Below the pieces are notes generated by a model. The model was not told where the DNA came from, searched no databases, and worked only from the letters and a program-made list of their open reading frames with translations. Source: an uncultured Lachnospiraceae bacterium (GTDB taxonomy: Bacteria; Bacillota; Clostridia; Lachnospirales; Lachnospiraceae). From it: a stretch of 64,000 nucleotides of DNA. This document shows, in pieces, positions 9,749 through 18,170 of the stretch. Numbering within the stretch: position 1 is the first letter of the stretch; each line of letters starts with the position of its first letter. Location: NCBI GenBank assembly GCA_910588845.1, contig CAJURU010000018.1, positions 1 to 64,000 on the forward strand, read 5' to 3'. The translations under genes were made by a program, and so were the position numbers.

Positions 9749-9777
9749 TTGACTTTTCCATTTTTGTTAGATATAAT
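9749..9777 (+). promoter_or_regulatory. Consensus sigma-A promoter of the 9.8-10.5 kb transcript
   Basis: TTGACT at 9749-9754, exactly 17 nt, then TATAAT at 9772-9777. This is one of the best promoter matches in the window, and no convincing coding sequence follows it. Confidence 0.8.
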
Positions 9778-9783
9778 AAACAC

Positions 9784-10524
9784 ATCAAAACAAACAAGAA
9801 CTACAGAACAGGAGGTACAGACCAATCAAAACATAACGAACTACCCCATAATTCAAGAAAGAGAGGTACAGTCCAAAGGGATAACAAATTGATTCACCCC
9901 TGAACAACAACAGAGGTACAAGAGATTTCCATTAAATTCATTGGAAGAAGATTTACAGATGCAGATAACGGAACTTAGATTTCAGCGACGGATTTTCCGA
10001 CTGCTGTTGATAGGAACCCGGATTTCTGGAATGGGAAATTACAATAAGGTTCTTCTCCCGGCTGGCAATATCAGAGCTAGAAGATTTCATAGAGGACAAG
10101 GATTGATTTATCCCAAGCGATAAGCAACACATCCCAATGAAAGATATAGTGAAATATTCTCAACGTGAAAGCATCCGACCTTGTATTTTCGGAATGGAGA
10201 AATCGGCGGAACGACTCATAAGCATAAGAGATTTGAAGCAGAGATATAGGAATGGCGTTTGCAGAAGTAATCATTCAGAAGAGGATTTAACCACATAACA
10301 AGGAATCATCATTTTCATAACGAATCCCTGAAATAAAATGAAAAATTAGAGTATGCACTTCCAGCCGAAAACGTTCAGATATGGATACATACAAAACATT
10401 CAGTGGTATTAAAATTTCGGAAAGAAAATGGAAGATTTCAGAAAGAAAGAGGTAGGAGTCCAATGGACAGTATAGCATAGAAGGCTGCATCAGATAAACG
10501 AATATCGGTGCAGCCTTTTACTGT
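9784..10524 (+). ncRNA. Candidate long non-coding RNA of unknown class (about 740 nt)
   Basis: A region of about 740 nt runs from a consensus promoter to a clean intrinsic terminator. The longest plus-strand ORFs are about 60-67 codons and look random. The transcribed strand is purine rich and contains several local hairpins: TTCCA/TGGAA at about 9927-9945, CGGA/TCCG near 9989, GGAT/ATCC near 10101, and GTCC/GGAC near 10458. A motif of the form GAGGTAC(A)G(T)CC recurs at about 9812, 9873, 9913 and, as GAGGTAGGAGTCC, 10449, so the 5' and 3' parts resemble each other. Size and context bring to mind the large ornate RNA classes (OLE, ROOL, GOLLD), but I recognise no class-specific core. A decayed gene is the main alternative. 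Confidence 0.55.
10481..10519 (+). terminator. Rho-independent terminator of the candidate ncRNA
   Basis: AAGGCTGCA pairs with TGCAGCCTT around a 19-nt loop and is followed by TT(TT). On the minus strand the stem lacks a U tract, so it serves the plus-strand transcript. Confidence 0.75.
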
Positions 10525-10594
10525 TGTTATTTATTCTAGTAAAATGAGCGTTTCACTTGGTTTGAGCAAATCATCAATTAATTTATACCCTTTA

Positions 10595-12037
10595 TTAATA
10601 TGCCTTTCCCCAATACACAAGCTTATGCGCAGGTTTTCCACAGCAGACACAGACATCTGAGACTGCGCTCTCCTCTTTGAGCGGCATACAGCGTGAAGTT
10701 GCCGTTGTATCTTCTTTAATCTTATTCTCACACGCCTCATCGCCGCACCACATTGCACGAATAAATCCGGGTTTATTTTCCACTGCATCCTTGAACGCAG
10801 CATAGGACTTCACTTCTGTAATGTGGGTATTCAAATGTTCTTTGGCACGCGCATACATATCATCCTGAATATTTTGCAACAACTTCCCGGCTATCTCTGC
10901 TGCTTGCTCCAGCGCACACTCGATTTTTTCACGGGTATCGCGGCGCACCATCACGCATTTCCCGGCTTCTATATCTTTTGGCCCTAACTCTATGCGCATG
11001 GGAATACCGCGCATCTCCTGTTCTGAGAACTTCCAGCCCGGGCTCTTCTCACTGTCATCCATTTTCACACGGATACCAGCGTTGGCTAGACTTCCTTTTA
11101 AGTCCGCCGCTTTCTCCAACACGCCTTCCTTATGCTGCTGAATAGGCACTACCATAACCTGCGTAGGCGCGATCCTTGGAGGCAGCACAAGTCCCGAATC
11201 GTCCCCATGAACCATAATAATTGCCCCTATCAGGCGAGTTGTCATCCCCCATGACGTTTGATGTACATACTGAAGCTTATTGTCACGGTCGGTATACTGT
11301 ATATTAAATGCTTTCGCAAAACCATCTCCAAAATTATGGCTTGTTCCGGACTGCAACGCCTTGCCATCATGCATCAATGCCTCTATGGTATACGTTGCCT
11401 CCGCTCCCGCAAACTTTTCCTTTTCTGTCTTCTTGCCACGAATGACGGGCATTGCCAGGACTTCCTCACAGAAATCGGCATACAGATTCAGCATTTGAAT
11501 GGTGCGCTCATTAGCTTCCTCGGCAGTCGCATGGGCCGTATGTCCTTCCTGCCACAAGAATTCCCTGGAACGCAAAAACGGCCTGGTCTCTTTCTCCCAG
11601 CGCACAACCGAACACCACTGGTTATAGCATTTGGGTAAATCCCGATAGGACTGGATATCATTTGCATAGAAATCACAGAATAAGGTCTCGGAAGTTGGCC
11701 TGACACACATTCTCTCCTGCAATGGATTCAATCCTCCATGCGTTACCCAGGCAACCTCGGGCGCAAACCCTTCCACATGGTCCTTCTCCTTTTGCAGCAG
11801 GCTCTCGGGAATGAACATGGGCATATAGACATTTTCTACCCCTGTCTCTTTGAATCTTCTGTCCAACTCATTTTGAATGTTCTCCCAAATCGCATATCCT
11901 GCCGGCTTAATCACCATGCAGCCCTTGACGCTGGAATAATCAATCAATTCCGCTTTCTTCACCACATCTGTATACCATTGTGCAAAATCATCTTCCATAG
12001 ATGTGATGGCTTCTACTAACTTCTTGTCTTTCGCCAT
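10595..12037 (-). CDS. proS: Prolyl-tRNA synthetase (archaeal/eukaryotic-like short form)
   Basis: Charges tRNA-Pro. The 480-residue product matches the short ProRS type that lacks the bacterial editing insertion. It has class II motifs (FKETGVENVYMPMFIP, then FLRSREFLWQEGHTAH) and a C-terminal zinc-binding-like domain with cysteines (CGDEACENKI, CVCCGKPAHKL) and the typical Tyr end (YWGKAY). Start ATG has AAAGGAG about 8 nt upstream. Expression is under a Pro T-box (CCC specifier). The gene is close to the terminator of the plus-strand candidate ncRNA, so the two units converge. Confidence 0.96.
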   Translation of the reverse strand: MAKDKKLVEAITSMEDDFAQWYTDVVKKAELIDYSSVKGCMVIKPAGYAIWENIQNELDRRFKETGVENVYMPMFIPESLLQKEKDHVEGFAPEVAWVTHGGLNPLQERMCVRPTSETLFCDFYANDIQSYRDLPKCYNQWCSVVRWEKETRPFLRSREFLWQEGHTAHATAEEANERTIQMLNLYADFCEEVLAMPVIRGKKTEKEKFAGAEATYTIEALMHDGKALQSGTSHNFGDGFAKAFNIQYTDRDNKLQYVHQTSWGMTTRLIGAIIMVHGDDSGLVLPPRIAPTQVMVVPIQQHKEGVLEKAADLKGSLANAGIRVKMDDSEKSPGWKFSEQEMRGIPMRIELGPKDIEAGKCVMVRRDTREKIECALEQAAEIAGKLLQNIQDDMYARAKEHLNTHITEVKSYAAFKDAVENKPGFIRAMWCGDEACENKIKEDTTATSRCMPLKEESAVSDVCVCCGKPAHKLVYWGKAY

Positions 12038-12064
12038 AACTTTATCTCCTTTATTTTATTAACA

Positions 12065-12100
12065 TTTAGCGTGATAAGGTATTTCCTATAAGATAAAAAA
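12065..12100. repeat. Terminator-adjacent dispersed repeat, copy A (partial)
   Basis: TTTAGCGTGATAAGGTATTTC then CTATAAGATAAAAAA on the plus strand. It is the right half of the repeat also found at 31250, 37950, 37987 and 58945. Here its T tract (minus strand) is the U run of the proS T-box terminator. Confidence 0.65.
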
Positions 12101-12425
12101 CACCGGCATCCAAATCCCCATAGGGACCGGAATACCGGCGGTACCACCCTGATTAATGCACATTCGTCATTCTTCTCTATTGCCTTAACGCGGCTAAACG
12201 GCGCATCCTCATGCGCAGCTCCAAGGCGGGTTCCGAATATCTGTATGGGAAATCTCTCACCAACGATCTCCTCTCTGGGCATCTTTCTATCCGTACTGTT
12301 CCTCTTCATCGCCTGATTCATATTTATCAGCAGCTTTCCGATAGTATCTATCTTCCAAGGCGCCCTACAATAGACATGCGGCCTTATTGTATGGTCTGCC
12401 TGAAATAGCTGCTCTGGCTATAACG
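12101..12425 (-). promoter_or_regulatory. T-box leader (tRNA-Pro) of proS
   Basis: The core AGGGTGGTACCGCC lies on the minus strand at 12137-12150. The specifier context CGGAA-CCC-GCCTTGGAG puts a CCC (Pro) codon at 12228-12230. The terminator pairs CCGGTATTCCGGTCCC with GGGGATTTGGATGCCGG and ends in TTTTTT at about 12100. The specifier agrees with the gene it controls. Confidence 0.93.
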
Positions 12426-12428
12426 GTT

Positions 12429-12457
12429 ATTTTATGCCAATTCTTTTAGATTGTCAA
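12429..12457 (-). promoter_or_regulatory. sigma-A promoter of the proS T-box transcript
   Basis: Minus strand TTGACA, 17 nt, TAAAAT. It overlaps the last codons of the upstream membrane-protein gene, so proS has its own start of transcription. Confidence 0.75.
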
Positions 12458-13501
12458 GTAAATTTCCCGAATCAAGATATAAGAAAGCGGCCCCAGGGCA
12501 AATCCCCACAATCCATAAATGCCAAGCCCTACATATATGCTGACAATGACGGATAAGGGGTGCATACCCAATTTATTACCGATGAGTTTCGGTTCCAAAA
12601 TTTCACGAAGTATACTGCATATCGTATAGATTACAGTGTAGATTGCAGCCAGCATATATTTTCCCTGCATCATTTCAATGATTGCCCAGGGCACAAATAT
12701 TGTTCCCGTTCCCAGAAACGGCATAGCGTCACAGACCCCAATCCCACAACCTGTGAGCAATGCATATTCATTTCCTGAAAGATATAACCCCACCACGCAG
12801 ACAGCGGTGATTATCAGCATAATAATTAATTGTGCCTTGATATAGGCGCCGCCCGCCTCATAAGTTCTTCGGCAAACCTTTAAACCTATTTGCCCAATAG
12901 GATGATGTTCTAAGGACACACGTATTTTCCGATAATCTTTCAGTATCAGAACCGTACTGATGATAATCACAAAACAAATGCCCACCCAGACAAACATACT
13001 CTTAGCATAAGAAATTGTACCATTCATCAATCTCGGAACCACATTTGTTTTCATATGCTGCATAAGTCCTGGAAGCTGCTTTTGCACATTATCCTCAATA
13101 GTTTCAGCCCTTATGCCGGTAAAAACTTCCACCTGGCAGCAGCACTCACGAAAAAAATCTCCCGCCTGCTGCTTATAACCGTCCATATTATCCACTACTG
13201 TTCTGATCTGCATCAATAACGTTCCCAGAAATAAGAACAATAAAAAACCGAGAACAAGAAACAAAATGCCCACCAATAAGGCCGACCAGAAACCTCTTTT
13301 CCATCTTAACTTTTCTTCCAGCTTTTCTACCAGCGGATTTAACAACTTTGCCAGCAAAAAAGCCATAAAAAAGGGAATTACCAGCGGCAGCAGCCAACGG
13401 AGGCAGACATAGACTGCCAGTGTAATCCCCAAAACTTTACCAATTTTCCGCATACTTTCTTTCATTTCATTCCGCATGGAATCAGTATGCACATATTTCA
13501 C
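12446..13501 (-). CDS. AI-2E/YtvI-family membrane protein
   Basis: Polytopic membrane protein of the AI-2E transporter superfamily, which includes the sporulation protein YtvI. The 351-residue length and the pattern of paired N-terminal helices, a central soluble stretch (about 105-165) and several C-terminal helices fit, as does the conserved segment GIGVCDAMPFLGTGTIFVPW. Substrate is not evident. Start is GTG with AAGGGA about 8 nt upstream; the rluA-family gene stops 3 nt before it, so the two are co-transcribed. With spore genes elsewhere in the window a YtvI role is plausible but not shown. Confidence 0.8.
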   Translation of the reverse strand: MKYVHTDSMRNEMKESMRKIGKVLGITLAVYVCLRWLLPLVIPFFMAFLLAKLLNPLVEKLEEKLRWKRGFWSALLVGILFLVLGFLLFLFLGTLLMQIRTVVDNMDGYKQQAGDFFRECCCQVEVFTGIRAETIEDNVQKQLPGLMQHMKTNVVPRLMNGTISYAKSMFVWVGICFVIIISTVLILKDYRKIRVSLEHHPIGQIGLKVCRRTYEAGGAYIKAQLIIMLIITAVCVVGLYLSGNEYALLTGCGIGVCDAMPFLGTGTIFVPWAIIEMMQGKYMLAAIYTVIYTICSILREILEPKLIGNKLGMHPLSVIVSIYVGLGIYGLWGFALGPLSYILIREIYLTI

Positions 13502-13504
13502 GCT

Positions 13505-14296
13505 TTATATTCCCTTATCATTGCCGTCCGCCACTTGGAATAACTTCCCTTGCGGCTCTACAGAAAATTCCATCCTGCTTCCTGTTACCGGATGGACAAA
13601 GGCTATTTTTACGGCGCAAAGTCCTACTGGCATAAACCCCTGGACAGAGCCCGGATTATACTTCCTGTCTCCTACTATTGGGTGTCCGGCATAAGCCATC
13701 TGCACCCGTATCTGATGGTGACGTCCTGTTTCCAACCACACGCGCACAAGGCTCCTGTCTCCGCCCTGCCTTTGAGGGCCTGCCGAACTTCCCGTTTCTT
13801 GGCCCATATTATCTATTTTGCTCTCCAATCCGGCTTTCTCATGCCCGCAGACGGCTTCTTCCAGCTTAACCACTTTCTCCACTTGATATCTGAGCATAGC
13901 ATATTTAGCTCCAGGCGTTCCTTGCGCTACCACACTAGATGTATTTGTCTCTTTATCCTGCCAAAGATAATCTTCCAATACGCCAGAGGCCTCCGCAAAC
14001 GTTCCTTCCACCAATACAAGGTAACATTTATCCATACTCCTTTCCCTGGACTGGCGGCTGAGATTTGCTGCTGCCTGCTTATTCCTGGCAAATACCATAA
14101 TGCCCTCCACCGGCTGGTCGAGACGGTGCACTACAAAAATCTGCGTGTTTTCCTCTCCTTTAGCGGCAAAATAATTACGCAGAAGACTTACCATATCCTG
14201 CTGCCCCAGCCTCGGCGTATGCACTGGAACACCAGGCAGTTTACGACAGACTACAACCTCTTTATCTTCATAAATGATTTCTACATTCTTATACAT
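13505..14296 (-). CDS. RluA-family RNA pseudouridine synthase
   Basis: Isomerises uridine to pseudouridine in RNA. The 263-residue protein carries the catalytic motif VVHRLDQPVEG with Asp60, and the family motif LETGRHHQIRVQMAYAGHPIVGD. It lacks an N-terminal S4 domain, like the shorter RluA paralogues. HRLDQP rather than HRLDRxTSG is typical of a Firmicutes subgroup with unassigned targets. A glycine/serine-rich insertion (about 150-180) is not conserved in the core fold. It lies 11 nt after the response regulator gene and 3 nt before the membrane-protein gene, so it belongs to that operon. Confidence 0.88.
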   Translation of the reverse strand: MYKNVEIIYEDKEVVVCRKLPGVPVHTPRLGQQDMVSLLRNYFAAKGEENTQIFVVHRLDQPVEGIMVFARNKQAAANLSRQSRERSMDKCYLVLVEGTFAEASGVLEDYLWQDKETNTSSVVAQGTPGAKYAMLRYQVEKVVKLEEAVCGHEKAGLESKIDNMGQETGSSAGPQRQGGDRSLVRVWLETGRHHQIRVQMAYAGHPIVGDRKYNPGSVQGFMPVGLCAVKIAFVHPVTGSRMEFSVEPQGKLFQVADGNDKGI

Positions 14297-14307
14297 GAAA
14301 TCTTCCT

Positions 14308-14997
14308 TTACACCTTAAAACGATAGCCCACGCCCCAGATTGTCTCGATATACTGGGGTTTGGCTGTATTTATCTCAATCTTTTCCCTAATTTTCTTGAT
14401 ATGGACAGTCACCGTAGCGATATCCCCGACTGATTCCAAATCCCAAATCTTACTGAACAACTCTTCCTTGCTAAACACGCGGTTAGGGTTCTGAGCGAGA
14501 AATGACAGCAGGTCAAACTCTTTCGTTGTGAACTGTTTCTCTTCCTCATTCACCCACACACGCCTTGCTGTCTTGTCAATCTTGAGGCCGCGGATCTCAA
14601 CAATATCATTTTCCTGGATATTGCTGTTGATAAGCCGCTCATATCTGGAAAGATGCGCCTTTACTCTCGCCACAAGTTCGCTCGGCGAAAACGGCTTCGT
14701 GATATAGTCGTCAGCCCCAAGCCCCAAACCGCGGATTTTATCTATATCGTCTTTCTTGGCAGACACCATCAGAATCGGCGTGTTCTTGTTCTCCCGAATC
14801 CTCTTACAGATTTCAAAACCATCTACGCCGGGCAGCATTAAATCCAGAATAAACATGTCAAACTCTTCACTTAAGGCTCGCTCAAGTCCCTGATTTCCGT
14901 CATTCTCAATCTCCACGCCAAAACCGCTCAGTTCCAGGTAATCTTTCTCTAAATCGGCAATTGCCACCTCGTCCTCGATAATTAATACTTTGCTCAA
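14308..14997 (-). CDS. OmpR-family response regulator
   Basis: Two-component DNA-binding regulator of 229 residues. Receiver domain: acidic pocket Glu8/Asp9, phospho-acceptor Asp52 (DLMLPGVDGFE), Lys101 (ITKPFSPSELVA). C-terminal winged helix: KEFDLLSFLAQNPNRVFSKEEL and TVHIKKIREKI ending in GVGYRFKV. Start is TTG and its TTGA overlaps the TGA stop of the kinase gene, indicating translational coupling. Regulon unknown; no conserved transporter gene follows. Confidence 0.94.
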   Translation of the reverse strand: MSKVLIIEDEVAIADLEKDYLELSGFGVEIENDGNQGLERALSEEFDMFILDLMLPGVDGFEICKRIRENKNTPILMVSAKKDDIDKIRGLGLGADDYITKPFSPSELVARVKAHLSRYERLINSNIQENDIVEIRGLKIDKTARRVWVNEEEKQFTTKEFDLLSFLAQNPNRVFSKEELFSKIWDLESVGDIATVTVHIKKIREKIEINTAKPQYIETIWGVGYRFKV

Positions 14998-16484
14998 TTT
15001 ATTACCTCCTGATATTTACGAATCACAAAATACATAATTGTGCCAGTCCCTTCTTTGCTATTAACCCAAATCTTTCCCCCATGGTCCTCAATAATCTTCT
15101 TTACAATAGACAACCCGATGCCGCTGCCGCCGGTAGAAGAATTCCTGGAGGCATCCGCCCGATAAAAGCGATCAAAGATATAGGGCAGGTCTTTTGCAGA
15201 AATCCCCTTTCCATTATCTTCAAACTCAATTTGAATGAAATCTCCTACATCCCGTATACGGATATTGATAAACCCTTGCTCCTTGTCCAAATATTTGATG
15301 GAATTACTAATTAGATTGTTAATTACACGCCTGAGTTGCTCTGGATCTGCAATAATCAACACGTCTTTATCGGCATAATCAATATAGTTGAGCCTGATAT
15401 TCTCAGCTTCTAAGTCCAAGCCAACCTCCTCCACACAATCCTCAAAGTAATCCGCCACATTGATACGGCTGAAATTGTAGGGAATACGGTTGGTGTCAAT
15501 CTTCGCATAGAGCGTCAGCTCGTTAATCAACGTATCCATCTCGTTCGCTTTATTATAAATTGTGCGAATATACTTCTCCTGTTTCTCGGGCGTGTCGGCA
15601 ACGCCGTCCATAATGCCTTCCACATAGCCTTTAATAGCAGTAATCGGCGTCTTCAAATCATGGGAAATATTGCTGATAAGCACACGATTTTCTTTCTCAC
15701 CAGCCAATTTCTCTTCTTCAGATTCTTTTAAGCGGAAACGCATTTCCTCAAAGTTCCGGCACAGCTCGCCAATCTCATCTCTTCCATCCGCCTCAACGGT
15801 AAAATCAAGATTTCCCGCCTTGATATTCTCCGTCGCCACCTGCAATTTATGGATGGGATTGATAATTCCCTGATAAATCCAAACGGTCAGCATCCCCGCC
15901 GTAAAGATTAAAATCAGCAATACAGAAATCATCAAATCAAGCAGAATACCTTTGACATCTGGCAGAAGCAGCTCTAAAGATGTAATGATAAATACGCTGC
16001 CTTTGCTGCCATCGCCAAAAGTGACGTCAATCTGCTTAATCAGCGCTTGCTCCTCGCCTTCCATATAAAACCCGGAGCCCGCACTCTGTAAAACATCGCT
16101 GTCATATTCCGGCAAGTTCTCTTTGAGCGCTTGGTGAGAAGTTCCGTTACCCTCATAAATCAATTCTTCTCCACGTCTCACCACCAGGTAAGAATATTTC
16201 GCTTCAAGTTCATTGTTAATTCTGTTTAAATATTCCTGCTCTTTCAGTTTGTCCGGCGTATCTTGAGCGACCTTCTGTAATTTCTCGTAAGTTGACCTGG
16301 TAAAACGGCTAAGAACCTCGAAAGAATTCAAAAAATAATCATAAGCATTGCCATCCGTATCATAAATCTGACGGATTGCCCGCATCTGATATTTGCCAAT
16401 CCCCCACATAGTTGCCCCTGCAAGCAATACCGGCACTAATATAATGATAAAAAACGAAATAATAAGCCTTGTCCGTAACTTCAT
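14994..16484 (-). CDS. Sensor histidine kinase
   Basis: Membrane sensor partner of the following response regulator. The 496-residue protein has membrane helices at about 8-29 and 182-204 flanking a 150-residue extracellular sensor region, a HAMP domain, a HisKA dimerisation helix with phospho-acceptor His275 (SNISHDLKTPITAIKG), and an HATPase domain with N box (NNLISNSIKY), G1 (DNGKGIS) and G2 (GGSGIGLSIV). The kinase precedes the regulator, the reverse of the more common order. The stimulus is not evident from the sequence. Confidence 0.94.
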   Translation of the reverse strand: MKLRTRLIISFFIIILVPVLLAGATMWGIGKYQMRAIRQIYDTDGNAYDYFLNSFEVLSRFTRSTYEKLQKVAQDTPDKLKEQEYLNRINNELEAKYSYLVVRRGEELIYEGNGTSHQALKENLPEYDSDVLQSAGSGFYMEGEEQALIKQIDVTFGDGSKGSVFIITSLELLLPDVKGILLDLMISVLLILIFTAGMLTVWIYQGIINPIHKLQVATENIKAGNLDFTVEADGRDEIGELCRNFEEMRFRLKESEEEKLAGEKENRVLISNISHDLKTPITAIKGYVEGIMDGVADTPEKQEKYIRTIYNKANEMDTLINELTLYAKIDTNRIPYNFSRINVADYFEDCVEEVGLDLEAENIRLNYIDYADKDVLIIADPEQLRRVINNLISNSIKYLDKEQGFINIRIRDVGDFIQIEFEDNGKGISAKDLPYIFDRFYRADASRNSSTGGSGIGLSIVKKIIEDHGGKIWVNSKEGTGTIMYFVIRKYQEVIN

Positions 16485-16726
16485 AACACTTCCCGCATTC
16501 CTGCCAAAATAATGTATTATTGTTTGTCGTAAATAATCAGCCTAGCTGCCAATGATTAACGAAAAAATAATCTTGCCATTGGCTCTATTTGTATTATATC
16601 AACGTTGCCGCAAAAATCCTATGGAAATTTTCTAAAAAATCTAAAATTTATCTAAAGTAGGATGTTCTGGCTGCCGCATGAATATATTTTCCTGTTCAAA
16701 AAGTCTTGCCACTTATGCGGCAAAGA

Positions 16727-16785
16727 CAGAATGCACAAAAATCACTCTGGGAAGCCATATTCCCAAGATGGTTTTGTGCATTCTG
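16727..16785. repeat. Long hairpin between kinase and secreted-protein genes
   Basis: Perfect 14-bp arms CAGAATGCACAAAA and TTTTGTGCATTCTG enclose a 31-nt loop that contains a smaller TGGGAA/TTCCCA stem. It lies 26 nt beyond the stop at 16812 and may terminate that minus-strand gene, although the U tract is weak. The rest of the 16485-16811 gap holds the AT-rich kinase upstream region. Confidence 0.6.
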
Positions 16786-16811
16786 TTTGTTTTGCTTTCT
16801 TTCCCACGAAA

Positions 16812-17105
16812 CTATACTCCCTCGCCCAGCACCTCCCATTTTGTATCATTCTTTTTCCTTCCCAGCACAATTGATCTATATAAACCACTGGGATTGCTTG
16901 TTGTGTGAACCTCAAAAACAATAATATTCCCCAATTCATAGTCCTTATATTGTTGGTAGAGGGAATGGCCATTATCCGCTATACGATAATCCACAACCTC
17001 CCATGACAATTCATTTTGATAATGTTCGGTTATTACTTTAAGCAAATCATTTAATTCATCATTAGAAATAGCGTTTTTATAGTCTCCTTCCTTGATATCT
17101 CCCAT
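16812..17105 (-). CDS. Hypothetical protein, probably the C-terminal part of the upstream gene
   Basis: 97 codons with a coherent alpha/beta sequence (NELSWEVVDYRIADNGHS, YELGNIIVFEVHTTS) that I do not recognise. Its frame is -1 relative to the 365-codon ORF at 17051-18148, which it overlaps by 55 nt. The frame runs back without a stop through the seven-A tract at 17115-17121. Its ATG lacks a clear ribosome site. It is therefore more likely the C-terminus of one interrupted or frameshifted protein than a free gene. Independent translation is the alternative. Confidence 0.5.
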   Translation of the reverse strand: MGDIKEGDYKNAISNDELNDLLKVITEHYQNELSWEVVDYRIADNGHSLYQQYKDYELGNIIVFEVHTTSNPSGLYRSIVLGRKKNDTKWEVLGEGV

Positions 17106-18148
17106 TGAAACTTCTTTTTTTCTTCGTCCTGTTCTTCTTTCGTATCATTTGTCACAATATTTTCAAACTCTCCCGTACTTCGGTTTATAAGTTCCGGCAT
17201 TCCTATCCCTTCATTAGCACAGATGATATATTCTTTATTAAAATCACGCGGTTCAGCATTTGCATTCGCAATTTCCGTTGCGTTTTTGCCGGCAAAATCG
17301 TAAATATAAATTTCCATCAAACCGCAATCATCCAGCGTACATACTAACATTTCATTTGTATGCATAATTATCCGATAAATGTTTTCTTTCTGCATTAATA
17401 CTGTCTTTTTGTCTGCATTAAAATCTTTTAATTGATATATTGAATCAAGATTCGCAACTAATAGTATACTACCATCATCAAAAAATCCCAGTATTTCATC
17501 TTCAGGAACGGAATACTTTTCTATTACGCCGTCGTCAAAACCACATTTTACTAAAAATTTATTATCTCTTGCTTTAACAGCTACGCCTTCACCAAAATGA
17601 TACAAATAATGCGGATTGATATTTTCTATAATTTGCTTTTGAGCATTATTTATTAAATTTAGCGCCAGCAAGTTACAAACACCCGCATCACTTTCTGCAA
17701 TAAAATATAAATAATCATCAACAATTAGCGCATCCGTAATATCTTTGCCATTATTATCGTATAGGATTTCACTATTGTTATTTTCCATATCCACTTGTTC
17801 AATTTTACATTCATCATTTATAAGGATAACTTTATCTCGATAGACATTCGCACAGGCAAAATAAGGATCTGACAGCAGTTGGGTCTTCATGGCAGAATCC
17901 TTGTTATCATTTAAATTCAATCGATACAGTCCACAAAAAACTTCCTCATCATTTTTTAATACATAATCTTTGTAGAGTACAAAATCTTCTCCAAATGTAC
18001 ATTGATAGCAATGGGGCGTCTTTCCCAGTGAAGATTCTTTAACGGCCTTATTGTCATTATTATTGTTATTATTAAAATAATACCATCCAACCGATGCACA
18101 AGCAATCAATACCAGACACAATCCTGTCACATATATTTTCTTATTCAT
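17051..18148 (-). CDS. Exported hypothetical protein, beta-propeller-like (DUF5050-type)
   Basis: 365 residues starting with a signal peptide or membrane anchor (MNKKIYVTGLCLVLIACASVGWYYF) followed by an Asn-rich linker. The rest is repeated short strands such as YRDKVILINDE, VDDYLYFIAES and DDGSILLVANL, the spacing expected of a beta-propeller like the DUF5050 family. Start ATG has AAGGGGG 9 nt upstream. Codon and base use is distinctly AT rich next to dpaAB and the kinase, suggesting transfer. The last 18 or so codons after AAAAAAAG look like out-of-frame sequence; a -1 shift at A-AAA-AAG would join it to the 16812-17105 frame to give about 445 residues. Confidence 0.6.
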   Translation of the reverse strand: MNKKIYVTGLCLVLIACASVGWYYFNNNNNNDNKAVKESSLGKTPHCYQCTFGEDFVLYKDYVLKNDEEVFCGLYRLNLNDNKDSAMKTQLLSDPYFACANVYRDKVILINDECKIEQVDMENNNSEILYDNNGKDITDALIVDDYLYFIAESDAGVCNLLALNLINNAQKQIIENINPHYLYHFGEGVAVKARDNKFLVKCGFDDGVIEKYSVPEDEILGFFDDGSILLVANLDSIYQLKDFNADKKTVLMQKENIYRIIMHTNEMLVCTLDDCGLMEIYIYDFAGKNATEIANANAEPRDFNKEYIICANEGIGMPELINRSTGEFENIVTNDTKEEQDEEKKKFQWEISRKETIKTLFLMMN

Positions 18149-18170
18149 ACAATGATTCCCCCTTAATCGT

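Noticed and set aside
10531..10803. 90-codon minus-strand ORF at the end of proS
   Set aside because: Out-of-frame reading of the proS 3' end.
12016..12321. 101-codon minus-strand ORF in the proS leader
   Set aside because: It coincides with the T-box structure, which fully explains the sequence.
13550..14326. 258-codon plus-strand ORF opposite the pseudouridine synthase gene
   Set aside because: Antisense shadow of a clear RluA-family gene; no ribosome site, unusual amino-acid composition.
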